Assembly: GCF_018619435.1 (NCBI RefSeq)
Contig: NZ_JAHFZF010000008.1
Span: 1 to 64,000, forward strand
Source of the DNA: Rhodoferax sp. U11-2br
Lineage (GTDB): Bacteria; Pseudomonadota; Gammaproteobacteria; Burkholderiales; Burkholderiaceae_C
Direction of reading: 5' to 3'
Length of the DNA: 64,000 bases
A program made the position numbers and the translations under genes. Shown here piece by piece: positions 1 through 8,192 of the stretch. Positions within the stretch are counted from its first letter, which is position 1, and each line of letters begins with the position of its first letter. A model generated the notes under the pieces. The model worked only from the letters and a program-made list of their open reading frames with translations, had not been told where the DNA came from and ran no database searches.

Positions 1-308
1 GGGTGGGTTTGAACACCTCTATCCCGTGGGACCAGGTGACGATCCAGGGGCCGGTGTACATCGGCTCGGGGGTGCGTATCGAGCCGGGTGCCAGCATTGT
101 GGGCCCGGCCTGGATTGGCCACGGCAGCCACCTGCGCACCGGTGCCAAGGTGGTGCGCAGTGTCTTGTTTGGCTACACACGCATTGCCGCCGACATGCGC
201 TTTTACGAGATGATTGTGTCGCCCGACTACTGCGTAGACCGCCATGGCGACACCCTGTACCGCGGCGACGAGACTGCCCAACTGCGTTGGGGTGACGCCC
301 GGGCCTGA
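1..308 (+). CDS. Sugar-nucleotidyltransferase-type protein, C-terminal left-handed beta-helix (5' end outside window)
   Basis: The frame is open from the left edge of the window to the stop at 306-308, so the gene starts upstream. About 100 residues are visible. They contain hexapeptide-like turns (IQGPVYIGSGVRIEPGASI, IVGPAWIGHGSHLRTGAKV) typical of the left-handed beta-helix that follows the catalytic domain in mannose-1-phosphate guanylyltransferases and glucose-1-phosphate thymidylyl/adenylyltransferases. The catalytic domain is not in the window, so the substrate cannot be named. A GTG at position 3 is in frame but lies within the helix repeats and is unlikely to be the real start. Confidence 0.6.
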   Translation, partial: VGLNTSIPWDQVTIQGPVYIGSGVRIEPGASIVGPAWIGHGSHLRTGAKVVRSVLFGYTRIAADMRFYEMIVSPDYCVDRHGDTLYRGDETAQLRWGDARA

Positions 309-334
309 GGGGCCGGGCTGCGCTTGGCTCTGAA

Positions 335-1243
335 TTATTTGTTGGTCTGGATCATCTTCATGGCAGAGGCCACCAGTGCAGACACTTCGGTCATGTTGCT
401 GGGGATGATCAGTGTGGTGGTGGCGTCGGTGGCCACTTTGCCGTAGGCGTCAACCGCTTTTTCTGCCACTTTGAGCTGCACCGCCTGTTCACCGCCGGGC
501 AGGCGGATGGCCGCGGCCACGCGTTCAATGGCCTGGGCATTGGCCTCTGCCACGGCCAGAATGGCGGCAGCCTCACCTTGGGCGTTGTTGATGGCGGCCT
601 GTTTTTCACCCTCGGACCGGGCAATGAAGGCCTCACGCTCACCGGTAGCGATGTTGATCTGCTCTTGGCGGCGGCCTTCTGAGGCAGCGATCAGCGCGCG
701 TTTTTCACGCTCGGCGGTGATTTGCTGCTGCATGGCGTGCAGGATCTCCTTGGGCGGGGTCAGGTCCTTGATTTCGTAACGCAACACCTTCACGCCCCAA
801 TTGAGGGCGGCTTCGTCAATGGCCTGCACCACTTGCGCGTTGATGATGTCGCGTTCCTCAAAGGTTTTGTCGAGTTCGAGCTTGCCAATCACCGAGCGCA
901 GGGTGGTTTGGGCCAGTTGCGAAATGGCAGTGATGTAGTTGCTGGAGCCATAACTGGCGCGCATGGCGTCGGTCACCTGAAAGTACAGGATGCCGTCCAC
1001 CTGCAATTGGGTGTTGTCGCGGGTGATACAGACCTGGCTGGGGATGTCGAGCGGGATTTCCTTGAGCACGTGTTTGTAGGCCACCTTGTCGATGAAAGGC
1101 ATCAGAAAGTTGAGCCCCGGTGTGAGGGTGCCGTTGTATTTGCCCAGGCGTTCCACCACCCAGGCATGCTGCTGCGGCACCACTTTGATGGATTGCCAGA
1201 CAAAGATGGCGGCGATGACAAACAAGATAACAGCGATTTCCAT
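335..1243 (-). CDS. SPFH/band 7 membrane protein (paraslipin, QmcA-like)
   Basis: This 302-residue protein starts with one membrane segment (residues about 3-17), followed by an SPFH/band 7 domain (about 20-190, with the stomatin-family stretch VVPQQHAWVVERLGKYN). An Ala/Glu-rich coiled coil follows (about 190-260, QQQITAEREKRALIAASEG). Such proteins form oligomeric rings on the inner membrane and are linked to membrane microdomains and protease control. It lies one base downstream of the NfeD gene on the same strand. NfeD-SPFH pairs are a standard operon, so the two products probably act together. Confidence 0.9.
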   Translation of the reverse strand: MEIAVILFVIAAIFVWQSIKVVPQQHAWVVERLGKYNGTLTPGLNFLMPFIDKVAYKHVLKEIPLDIPSQVCITRDNTQLQVDGILYFQVTDAMRASYGSSNYITAISQLAQTTLRSVIGKLELDKTFEERDIINAQVVQAIDEAALNWGVKVLRYEIKDLTPPKEILHAMQQQITAEREKRALIAASEGRRQEQINIATGEREAFIARSEGEKQAAINNAQGEAAAILAVAEANAQAIERVAAAIRLPGGEQAVQLKVAEKAVDAYGKVATDATTTLIIPSNMTEVSALVASAMKMIQTNK

Positions 1244-1244
1244 A

Positions 1245-1691
1245 TCAGGCTCCAGAGGTAGATGTTCGGGTTGTTTTGAGGATCAGTCGACTGCCCACCA
1301 CTTCAACAATGGTGTAGCGGCCTGGGGTGGTGGCCTCACCCGGTGCAAGGGTGGCGTCCCAGCGGGCGCCACGGTAGATCACGCTGCAGCTGCCGTCGTT
1401 GTGGAAGCTGTCCACCTGCACCGTTTCGCCGATGTCGAGGTTGACATCGTGGTTGGCGTTGGCCGGGGCGGCGGCGGGCTGTGACTTCTTGAGCAGCCGC
1501 CAGATCAGGACGGAGCCACCACCGGCCAGCGCGGCCGTGACCCATTGCCCGGTGAGGGCCAGACCAAGGTGGGCGGACAGGGCCGCTGCGGCCAGGCCCA
1601 GTGCCATCATCAACAAATAAAACGTGCCTGTGACCAGCTCCAAGGCGATGAGTCCGCCTGCAGCCAGCCACCAAAGCGTCGAATCAGCCAT
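1245..1691 (-). CDS. NfeD family membrane protein
   Basis: The start is taken at MADSTLWWL (148 residues). The frame also opens nine codons upstream, but the upstream residues do not look like an NfeD N terminus. Hydrophobic helices span about residues 4-60, and a C-terminal OB-fold-like domain follows (VNLDIGETVQVDSFHNDGSC ... GARWDATLAPGE). This is the short NfeD1b type without the serine-protease domain. It is the first gene of a two-gene operon with the SPFH protein, and the family is thought to support that partner's assembly or activity in the membrane. Confidence 0.85.
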   Translation of the reverse strand: MADSTLWWLAAGGLIALELVTGTFYLLMMALGLAAAALSAHLGLALTGQWVTAALAGGGSVLIWRLLKKSQPAAAPANANHDVNLDIGETVQVDSFHNDGSCSVIYRGARWDATLAPGEATTPGRYTIVEVVGSRLILKTTRTSTSGA

Positions 1692-1820
1692 CTGGGTTTC
1701 CTGTAGTGTTGTGACCACGCCATTTTCAGTTGAAAGCGTGGGTGGGTCATCAAATCCTGGGTTTTAGTCCTTACACTTCGCGCCAATTTGTTCAATTACG
1801 CCAGTCGCTGGAGCCCCGCC

Positions 1821-4109
1821 ATGAAGTTTCGCTTTCCCATCGTCATCATCGACGAAGACTACCGCTCAGAAAACACCTCCGGTCTGGGGATTCGGGCGCT
1901 GGCTCAGGCAATTGAGTCTGAAGGCTCCGAGGTGCTGGGTGTCACCAGTTATGGCGACCTGAGCCAGTTTGCCCAGCAGCAAAGCCGCGCCAGTGCATTC
2001 ATCTTGTCGATTGACGACGAAGAGTTCACCCCGGGACCGGAGCTGGACCCGGCGGTGGTGAACCTGCGCCACTTCATTGAGGAGGTGCGCCGCAAAAACC
2101 TCGATGTGCCGATCTACATCTATGGCGAAACCAAGACCAGCCGCCATCTGCCCAACGACATCCTGCGTGAGTTGCATGGCTTTATCCACATGTTTGAGGA
2201 CACGCCCGAGTTTGTGGCGCGCCACATCATCCGTGAGGCCAAAAGTTACCTCGAAGGGGTGCAGCCGCCGTTTTTCAAAGCCTTGCTCGATTACGCCGAA
2301 GATGGCTCGTACTCTTGGCATTGCCCAGGGCATTCGGGTGGGGTGGCCTTCCTGAAAAGCCCGGTGGGCCAGATGTACCACCAGTTTTATGGTGAAAACA
2401 TGCTGCGTGCCGACGTTTGTAACGCGGTCGAAGAACTGGGCCAGCTGCTGGACCACGACGGCGCCATTGGCAAGAGCGAGCGCAACGCCGCGCGCATCTT
2501 CAATGCCGACCACTGCTTTTTTGTAACCAACGGCACCAGCACCAGTAACAAGATGGTCTGGCACCACACGGTGGCACCCAACGATGTGGTGGTGGTGGAC
2601 CGCAATTGCCACAAGTCGATCCTGCACGCGATCATCATGACCGGGGCCATCCCGGTGTTTTTGAAGCCCACGCGCAACCACTTCGGCATCATCGGCCCGA
2701 TCCCCAAGAGTGAGTTTGAGCCGGCCACCATCAAGGCCAAGATCAAGGCCAACCCGCTGGTCAAGGAACATCTGCCTGAGGTGGATGTGGACCAGATCAA
2801 GCCGCGTGTGTTGACGCTGACCCAATCCACCTACGACGGTGTGTTGTACAACACCCAGACCGTCAAAGGCATGCTCGATGGCTACGTGGAAAACATCCAC
2901 TTTGACGAAGCCTGGCTGCCGCATGCGGCATTTCACCCGTTTTATGGCTCCTACCACGCCATGGGCAAACACCGGCCCCGGCCCAAACACGCGATGGTTT
3001 ATGCCACGCAGTCGATCCACAAGCTGCTGGCGGGCATCAGCCAAGCCAGCCATGTGCTGGTGCAGGACTCACAAACCGTCAAGCTGGACAAACACCTGTT
3101 CAACGAGGCCTACCTGATGCACACCAGTACCAGCCCGCAGTACAGCATCATTGCCAGCTGCGACGTGGCCGCTGCCATGATGGAGCCACCGGGGGGCACC
3201 GCGTTGGTGGAGGAAAGTATTGCCGAGGCACTGGACTTCCGCCGCGCCATGCGCAAGATCGATGAAGAGTACGGTGACGACTGGTGGTTCAAGGTCTGGG
3301 GTCCGGACAAACTGACCGAAGAAGGTATTGGCCGCGCCGACGACTGGATCATCAAGGGTGAGTCACGCACTACCAAGAATGGCATCCACTGGCACGGCTT
3401 TGGCAAGATGGCACCGGGCTTCAACATGCTCGATCCGATCAAGTCGACAATCGTCACGCCGGGCATGGATCTGAACGGCAAGTTTGCCAAGACGGGTATT
3501 CCGGCCAGCATCGTCACCAAGTTTTTGGCGGAACATGGTGTGGTGGTGGAAAAAACCGGTCTCTACAGCTTCTTCATCATGTTCACCATCGGCATCACCA
3601 AGGGCCGCTGGAACAGTATGCTGACCGCGCTGCAGCAGTTCAAGGACGACTACGCCAAGAACCAGCCGATGTGGCGCATCCTGCCCGAGTTCTGCCAGAA
3701 ACACCCCAAGTACGAAAACATGGGCTTGGCCGACCTGTGCCAGCACATCCACCAGCTGTATGCGAAGTACGACATCGCCCGCCTGACCACCGACATGTAT
3801 TTGAGCGACCTGACGCCGGCCATGAAACCGAGCGATGCCTACGCCCACATTGCGCTGCGCAAGACCGAGCGGGTTGAGATTGACCACTTGGAAGGCCGCA
3901 TCACCGTGGGCCTGGTGACACCGTACCCACCGGGCATTCCGCTGCTGATCCCGGGCGAGGTGTTCAACAAGAAGATCGTGGACTACCTGAAGTTCTCACG
4001 CGAGTTCAACGCGCAGTGCCCGGGTTTCGAGACCGACATCCACGGCTTGGTGGAAGAGCTGGGGGCGGATGGCCAGGTGCGCTACTTTGCGGACTGTGTG
4101 AAGTCCTGA
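1821..4109 (+). CDS. PLP-dependent Orn/Lys/Arg decarboxylase (class I, biodegradative type)
   Basis: This 762-residue protein starts at ATG 1821 (MKFRFPIVIID). An in-frame start eleven codons upstream lacks family similarity. The N-terminal 'wing' receiver-like domain (about 1-130) is followed by the PLP fold. The Schiff-base lysine is K401 in the motif ATQSIHKLLAG, and the cofactor region HFDEAWLPHAAF lies before it. The C-terminal domain is complete. The length matches inducible arginine/lysine decarboxylases (about 710-760), which make agmatine or cadaverine and consume protons in acid stress. Sequence alone does not settle whether arginine, lysine or ornithine is the substrate. No antiporter gene lies alongside, which would be expected for a classic acid-resistance pair. 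Confidence 0.88.
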   Translation: MKFRFPIVIIDEDYRSENTSGLGIRALAQAIESEGSEVLGVTSYGDLSQFAQQQSRASAFILSIDDEEFTPGPELDPAVVNLRHFIEEVRRKNLDVPIYIYGETKTSRHLPNDILRELHGFIHMFEDTPEFVARHIIREAKSYLEGVQPPFFKALLDYAEDGSYSWHCPGHSGGVAFLKSPVGQMYHQFYGENMLRADVCNAVEELGQLLDHDGAIGKSERNAARIFNADHCFFVTNGTSTSNKMVWHHTVAPNDVVVVDRNCHKSILHAIIMTGAIPVFLKPTRNHFGIIGPIPKSEFEPATIKAKIKANPLVKEHLPEVDVDQIKPRVLTLTQSTYDGVLYNTQTVKGMLDGYVENIHFDEAWLPHAAFHPFYGSYHAMGKHRPRPKHAMVYATQSIHKLLAGISQASHVLVQDSQTVKLDKHLFNEAYLMHTSTSPQYSIIASCDVAAAMMEPPGGTALVEESIAEALDFRRAMRKIDEEYGDDWWFKVWGPDKLTEEGIGRADDWIIKGESRTTKNGIHWHGFGKMAPGFNMLDPIKSTIVTPGMDLNGKFAKTGIPASIVTKFLAEHGVVVEKTGLYSFFIMFTIGITKGRWNSMLTALQQFKDDYAKNQPMWRILPEFCQKHPKYENMGLADLCQHIHQLYAKYDIARLTTDMYLSDLTPAMKPSDAYAHIALRKTERVEIDHLEGRITVGLVTPYPPGIPLLIPGEVFNKKIVDYLKFSREFNAQCPGFETDIHGLVEELGADGQVRYFADCVKS

Positions 4110-4129
4110 GCTGCGGCCGAGAGAGTCTG

Positions 4130-4180
4130 AAATTGATAGCTGCTAGCCCTTATGACATAAGGGCTAGCGCCTGATTTGGC
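4130..4180 (+). repeat. Dispersed palindromic repeat, family A, copy 1 (type copy); possible bidirectional terminator
   Basis: The core is a perfect palindrome: GCTAGCCCTTA, TGACA loop, TAAGGGCTAGC (4140-4166). The flanks AAATTGATAGCT and GCCTGATTTGGC recur in other copies in this window. It lies between the convergent decarboxylase and fabI genes, where the hairpin could stop transcription from either side. Confidence 0.75.
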
Positions 4181-4181
4181 T

Positions 4182-4976
4182 TTAAGCGCCGGGGGTCTCG
4201 ACCACGGCCACGGCGGTCTGGCTGACGCCACAGTCCACGTATGAGATCTGCCCGGTCATGCCTGAGGACAAGTCGCTGAGCAGGAAGGCGGCGACGTTGC
4301 CAACTTCGTCAATCGTCACATTGCGCTTGAGTGGCGAGGCCGAAGCCGAAATACCCAGCAGTTTGCCAAAGTCCTTGATGCCGCTGGCGGCCAGCGTCTT
4401 GATGGCGCCTGCGCTCAGGCCGTTGACACGGATGCCTTTGGCACCCACCGCATCGGCCAGGTAACGCACCGAGGATTCGAGCGAGGCTTTGGCCAGACCC
4501 ATGGTGTTGTAGCTGGGCACCACACGCACACCCCCCAGGTAGGTCAGGGTCAGCAAAGACGAAGTGTCGTTCAGGTAGGGCAGGGCCGCCTTGGCCATGG
4601 CCGGGAAGCTGTAGGCGCTGATGTCGTGGGCAATGCGGAAATTCTCACGCGTCAGGCCATCGAGGAAGTTGCCTGCGATGGCTTCGCGCGGGGCGTAACC
4701 AATGCTGTGGACAAAACCGTCGAACTTGGGCCAGTGGACGGCCAGGTCGGTGAACAGCTTTTCGATTTGGGCATCGTCAGCCACATCGCAATCAAAAATC
4801 AGTTTGGAGTCAAAGTCTGCCGCAAACTCGGTGATGCGGTCTTTGAAACGTTCACCCACGTAGCTGAACGCCAGCTCGGCGCCTTGTGCGTGGCAGGCCT
4901 TGGCGATGCCATAGGCGATGGAGCGGTTGGACAACACACCGGTGATCAACAATTTTTTGCCTGTCAGGAATCCCAT
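4182..4976 (-). CDS. fabI: Enoyl-[acyl-carrier-protein] reductase (NADH), FabI
   Basis: The chosen start is MGFLTGKKLLITG (264 residues) because it follows a GAAGAGG ribosome site and matches the usual FabI N terminus; the frame extends upstream but those 69 codons are not FabI-like. It is a short-chain dehydrogenase fold with the FabI nucleotide loop GVLSNRSIAYGIAK and the catalytic Tyr/Tyr-x6-Lys pattern in SYNTMGLAKASLE. It carries out the last reduction of each fatty-acid elongation cycle in the cytosol. The gene is divergent from yejA. Confidence 0.96.
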   Translation of the reverse strand: MGFLTGKKLLITGVLSNRSIAYGIAKACHAQGAELAFSYVGERFKDRITEFAADFDSKLIFDCDVADDAQIEKLFTDLAVHWPKFDGFVHSIGYAPREAIAGNFLDGLTRENFRIAHDISAYSFPAMAKAALPYLNDTSSLLTLTYLGGVRVVPSYNTMGLAKASLESSVRYLADAVGAKGIRVNGLSAGAIKTLAASGIKDFGKLLGISASASPLKRNVTIDEVGNVAAFLLSDLSSGMTGQISYVDCGVSQTAVAVVETPGA

Positions 4977-5057
4977 TTCGACCTCTTCAATTTTTCTTGC
5001 TGCTGGAAAACACTGCAAACCGCACCCTTGAATGGGCCGACGAAACTGCAGTGACAG

Positions 5058-6875
5058 ATGATGCAGAATTGTCGCATGCGTTGCCTTCTGTTTTTTGTGT
5101 GCCTGACTTGGATCAACCCGCTGTGGGCCGCGCACGGATACGCCCTGTGGGGCGATCTGAAATATCCGGCGGGTTTTACCCACTTCGACTATGTCAACCC
5201 GGACGCGCCCAAAGGCGGAGAGCTGCGGCTGGTCAGCAACCTGCGCGTCTCCACCTTTGACAAGTACAACCCGTTCACCATCAAGGGCAATGCACCTGCC
5301 TATCTGTCAGACCTGATGTTTGACAGCCTGCTGTCCGGTTCGACCGACGAAACCGGGTCGGGTTATGGACTCCTGGCCCAGGACGTGTCGGTAGCAGCCG
5401 ACGGCTTGAGTGCCACTTTCAAGCTACGCCCGCAGGCACGTTTTCACAATGGCGACCCGGTGTTGGCCCGGGATGTGGTCTTCAGTTTTGAGGCGCTGAT
5501 GGGCCCCTACACCTCGCCCGCTTACAAAACGGTGTTGAGCGATGTGGCGGGTCTCGATGTGCTGGACGAGTCCACCGTGCGTTACCGCTTCAAGAAGCCC
5601 AACCGCGAATTGCCGCTGACGGTGGGCAGTCTGCCGGTGTTCAGCCGCGCCTGGGGCATGGCGGGCGGCAAGGCCAAACGCTTTGATGAGATCGTGACCG
5701 ACATACCCATTGGCAGCGGCCCCTACAAAATTGGCCCGGTGCGTTTTGGCAAAGACATCACCTATGTGCGTGACCCCAACTACTGGGCCAAAGACCTGGC
5801 TGTGCGCCGGGGCACCGCCAACTTTGACCGCATCACCGTCAAGATTTACAAGGACAGCACGGCGCGGCTGGAGGCGCTCAAAGCGGGTGAGTTTGATTTG
5901 ATGCGCTTTTTCTCGGCGGGCGACTGGGCGCGCCGTCTTTACGGCAAACGTTTTGATACCGGTGAACTGGTCAAGAAGGAATACGCGCACCACTTGCCCA
6001 CCGGCTTTCAGAGTTATGTGCTCAACACCCGGCGCGATCTGTTCAAGGATGTGCGGGTGCGCCAGGCGCTGGGACTGGCGATGGACTTTGAATGGATGAG
6101 CCGACAGCTGTTTTACGGCGCTTACCAACGGGTCAACGGCCTGTTTGGCAACACCGACTGCGCCGCCAGCGGCCTGCCCAGCCCTGAGGAGCTGGCTTTG
6201 TTGACGCCCTGGCGCCAGCAGGTACCCGAAGCGGTGTTTGGCCCGATGGCTCTGCCACCCAACACCGACCCGCCATCTTCGTTGCGCGCCAACCTGCGCC
6301 AGGCGCAGGCCTTGTTACAGGCTGCTGGCTGGACCTACCGGGATGGTGCTTTGCGCAACGCCCAAGGACAGGCCTTTGAGATGGAGTTTCTGGACAGCAA
6401 CGAAGGCAGTGTGCGGGTGGTGTCACCCTGGGCGCGAAACCTTGAAAAACTTGGCATCACACTCAAATTCCGGCCGGTGGACTTTGCGCTGTACCAGCAG
6501 CGGCTGCAGAAATTCGAGTTCGACATGAGCTCCATCGCTTATGCCGGCACCAACAACCCTGGACAGGAGTTTGCTGACATGTTTGGCTCCAAGGCGGCTG
6601 ACCAGGAAGACTCTGGCAACATGACGGGCATGAAAAACCCCGCTGTAGATGCCCTGATCAGCCAGATGACCGCAGCCAAAACCAAGGCGCAGCTCTTGCC
6701 CGCCTGCCGCGCGCTGGAACGGGTGATCACCCACAGCCATGTCTTGATCCCCCAGTGGTCTGCCAACACCCACCGCATGGTGTTCAACAGTTGGCGGCTG
6801 GCTCAGCCCGCCACGATGCCGCCTTATGCCCAGGGTGAAGGTTGGGCGATTGACACCTGGTGGGCTAAAAGATGA
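5058..6875 (+). CDS. yejA: Extracellular solute-binding protein of a peptide ABC importer (YejA-like)
   Basis: This 605-residue protein begins with a signal peptide (MRCLLFFVCLTWINPLWAA from the second in-frame ATG at 5076, which may be the true start). The SBP_bac_5 domain follows, with the YejA-type opening FDYVNPDAPKGGELRL. It would capture peptides (microcin C-type substrates in enterobacteria) in the periplasm and deliver them to the YejBE channel. It is first in the order yejA-yejB-yejE-yejF, all on the plus strand. Two gaps of about 140 bases in this cluster each hold a copy of a structured intergenic repeat. Confidence 0.92.
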   Translation: MMQNCRMRCLLFFVCLTWINPLWAAHGYALWGDLKYPAGFTHFDYVNPDAPKGGELRLVSNLRVSTFDKYNPFTIKGNAPAYLSDLMFDSLLSGSTDETGSGYGLLAQDVSVAADGLSATFKLRPQARFHNGDPVLARDVVFSFEALMGPYTSPAYKTVLSDVAGLDVLDESTVRYRFKKPNRELPLTVGSLPVFSRAWGMAGGKAKRFDEIVTDIPIGSGPYKIGPVRFGKDITYVRDPNYWAKDLAVRRGTANFDRITVKIYKDSTARLEALKAGEFDLMRFFSAGDWARRLYGKRFDTGELVKKEYAHHLPTGFQSYVLNTRRDLFKDVRVRQALGLAMDFEWMSRQLFYGAYQRVNGLFGNTDCAASGLPSPEELALLTPWRQQVPEAVFGPMALPPNTDPPSSLRANLRQAQALLQAAGWTYRDGALRNAQGQAFEMEFLDSNEGSVRVVSPWARNLEKLGITLKFRPVDFALYQQRLQKFEFDMSSIAYAGTNNPGQEFADMFGSKAADQEDSGNMTGMKNPAVDALISQMTAAKTKAQLLPACRALERVITHSHVLIPQWSANTHRMVFNSWRLAQPATMPPYAQGEGWAIDTWWAKR

Positions 6876-6877
6876 AC

Positions 6878-6972
6878 ACCCCCGTTGCTTGCTCGCTGCG
6901 CGTAGCCGCATCCCCCCTCAAGGGGGCAACACCGGTGGCCCGGCTAAGCCGGTTCCACGGTGTTTCTGGCTT
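6878..6972 (+). repeat. Intergenic structured repeat, family B, copy 1
   Basis: This approximately 95-base element lies between yejA and yejB. It has a C-tract/G-tract hairpin (CCCCCCTCAAGGGGG) and then a nested stem: AACACCGGTGG pairs with CCACGGTGTT, enclosing CCGGC-TAA-GCCGG. Copies 2 and 3 lie at 8052-8148 and 26081-26178 in the same orientation. The paired bases covary between copies. Confidence 0.75.
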
Positions 6973-7016
6973 TTGCACTGTGGCTGTCCTGCACCAACTG
7001 ATGGCACGGTACTGAT

Positions 7017-8051
7017 ATGTGGCTCTACATCCTCAAACGCCTGTTGTTGATGGTTCCCACGCTGTTGGGGGTGCTGTTGATCACTTTTGTGGTGATCCAG
7101 TTTGTGCCCGGTGGACCGGTGGAGCAGTACCTGGCCGAGGCGAAAGCTGGCGTGGGCAAAGGTGCTGTGGCCGAGGGCGGTGGCCTGAGTTACCGTGGCG
7201 CGCAGGGGGTGGACCCCAAACGTGTTGAGCAGATCAAGGCGTTGTACGGCTTTGACAAACCTGCACACGAGCGGTTTTTTCAGATGCTGGGCCAATTTGC
7301 CCGTTTTGATCTGGGGCGCAGCTTCTTCCAGAACAAAAGTGTGGCAGACCTGATCTGGGAGAAGCTGCCGGTGTCGATCAGCTTGGGGCTGTGGACGTTT
7401 TTTATCAGTTACCTGATTGCGGTGCCGCTGGGGGTGGCCAAGGCGGTGCGTGCCGGCTCCAAGTTTGACCTGGTAACCACCTTGCTGGTGCTGGTGGGCT
7501 ACGCGATACCCGGCTTTGTGCTGGGGGTGGCGCTGCTGGTGATTTTTGGTGGCCAGTTGCAGTGGTTTCCGCTGCGCGGGCTAACCAGCAGCAATTGGGA
7601 TGAACTGAGTTGGGGTGCCCGGGTGGTGGATTACCTGTGGCACATCGCGCTGCCGGTCACTGCGATGGTGCTGGGCAGTTTTGCGGTGACCACCATGCTG
7701 ACCAAAAACGCGTTTCTGGAAGAAATCCGCAAGCAATACGTGATCACCGCCCGCGCCAAAGGCCTGAGCGAGCGCCAGGTGTTGTGGAAACACGTGTTTC
7801 GCAACGCGCTGATTCCGATCGTGACCGGCTTTCCAGCGGCCTTCATCGGTGCGTTTTTCACCGGCTCGCTGTTGATCGAAACCCTGTTTTCGCTCGACGG
7901 CCTGGGGCTGCTGAGTTACGAGAGTGTCATCCGGCGTGATTACCCGGTGGTGCTGGGTACGCTTTTTTTCTTCACGCTGATTGGTCTGGTGACCAAGCTG
8001 ATTTCAGACCTGTCTTATGTTTGGGTGGACCCGCGTGTCAAGTTTGACTAA
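7017..8051 (+). CDS. yejB: Peptide ABC transporter permease YejB
   Basis: This 344-residue inner-membrane protein has the OppB-like N terminus (LYILKRLLLMVPTLLGVLLI) and about six membrane helices. The ABC-permease coupling motif is EEIRKQYVITARAKGLSERQ near residue 240. The region around residues 35-75 (VEQYLAEAKAGVGKGA) is the periplasmic segment usual in YejB. The start at 7017 gives the canonical N terminus. It pairs with YejE to form the channel. Confidence 0.93.
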   Translation: MWLYILKRLLLMVPTLLGVLLITFVVIQFVPGGPVEQYLAEAKAGVGKGAVAEGGGLSYRGAQGVDPKRVEQIKALYGFDKPAHERFFQMLGQFARFDLGRSFFQNKSVADLIWEKLPVSISLGLWTFFISYLIAVPLGVAKAVRAGSKFDLVTTLLVLVGYAIPGFVLGVALLVIFGGQLQWFPLRGLTSSNWDELSWGARVVDYLWHIALPVTAMVLGSFAVTTMLTKNAFLEEIRKQYVITARAKGLSERQVLWKHVFRNALIPIVTGFPAAFIGAFFTGSLLIETLFSLDGLGLLSYESVIRRDYPVVLGTLFFFTLIGLVTKLISDLSYVWVDPRVKFD

Positions 8052-8148
8052 GCCCCCTGTTGCGGACTCACTTTGTGTAGCCGCCTCCCCCCCACCGGGG
8101 GGCAACACCAGCGGCCTGGCAAAGCCAGTTCCGCGGTGTTTCTGGCTT
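8052..8148 (+). repeat. Intergenic structured repeat, family B, copy 2
   Basis: This copy follows the yejB stop codon. Relative to copy 1 the outer stem has changed from GTGG/CCAC to GCGG/CCGC, and the inner stem from CCGGC/GCCGG to CTGGC/GCCAG. Both strands of each pair changed together, which supports a real structure. Confidence 0.75.
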
Positions 8149-8192
8149 GATGCTGCTGGAGTTTCATCCATCGTCCGAAAGGGCAACTGCTC

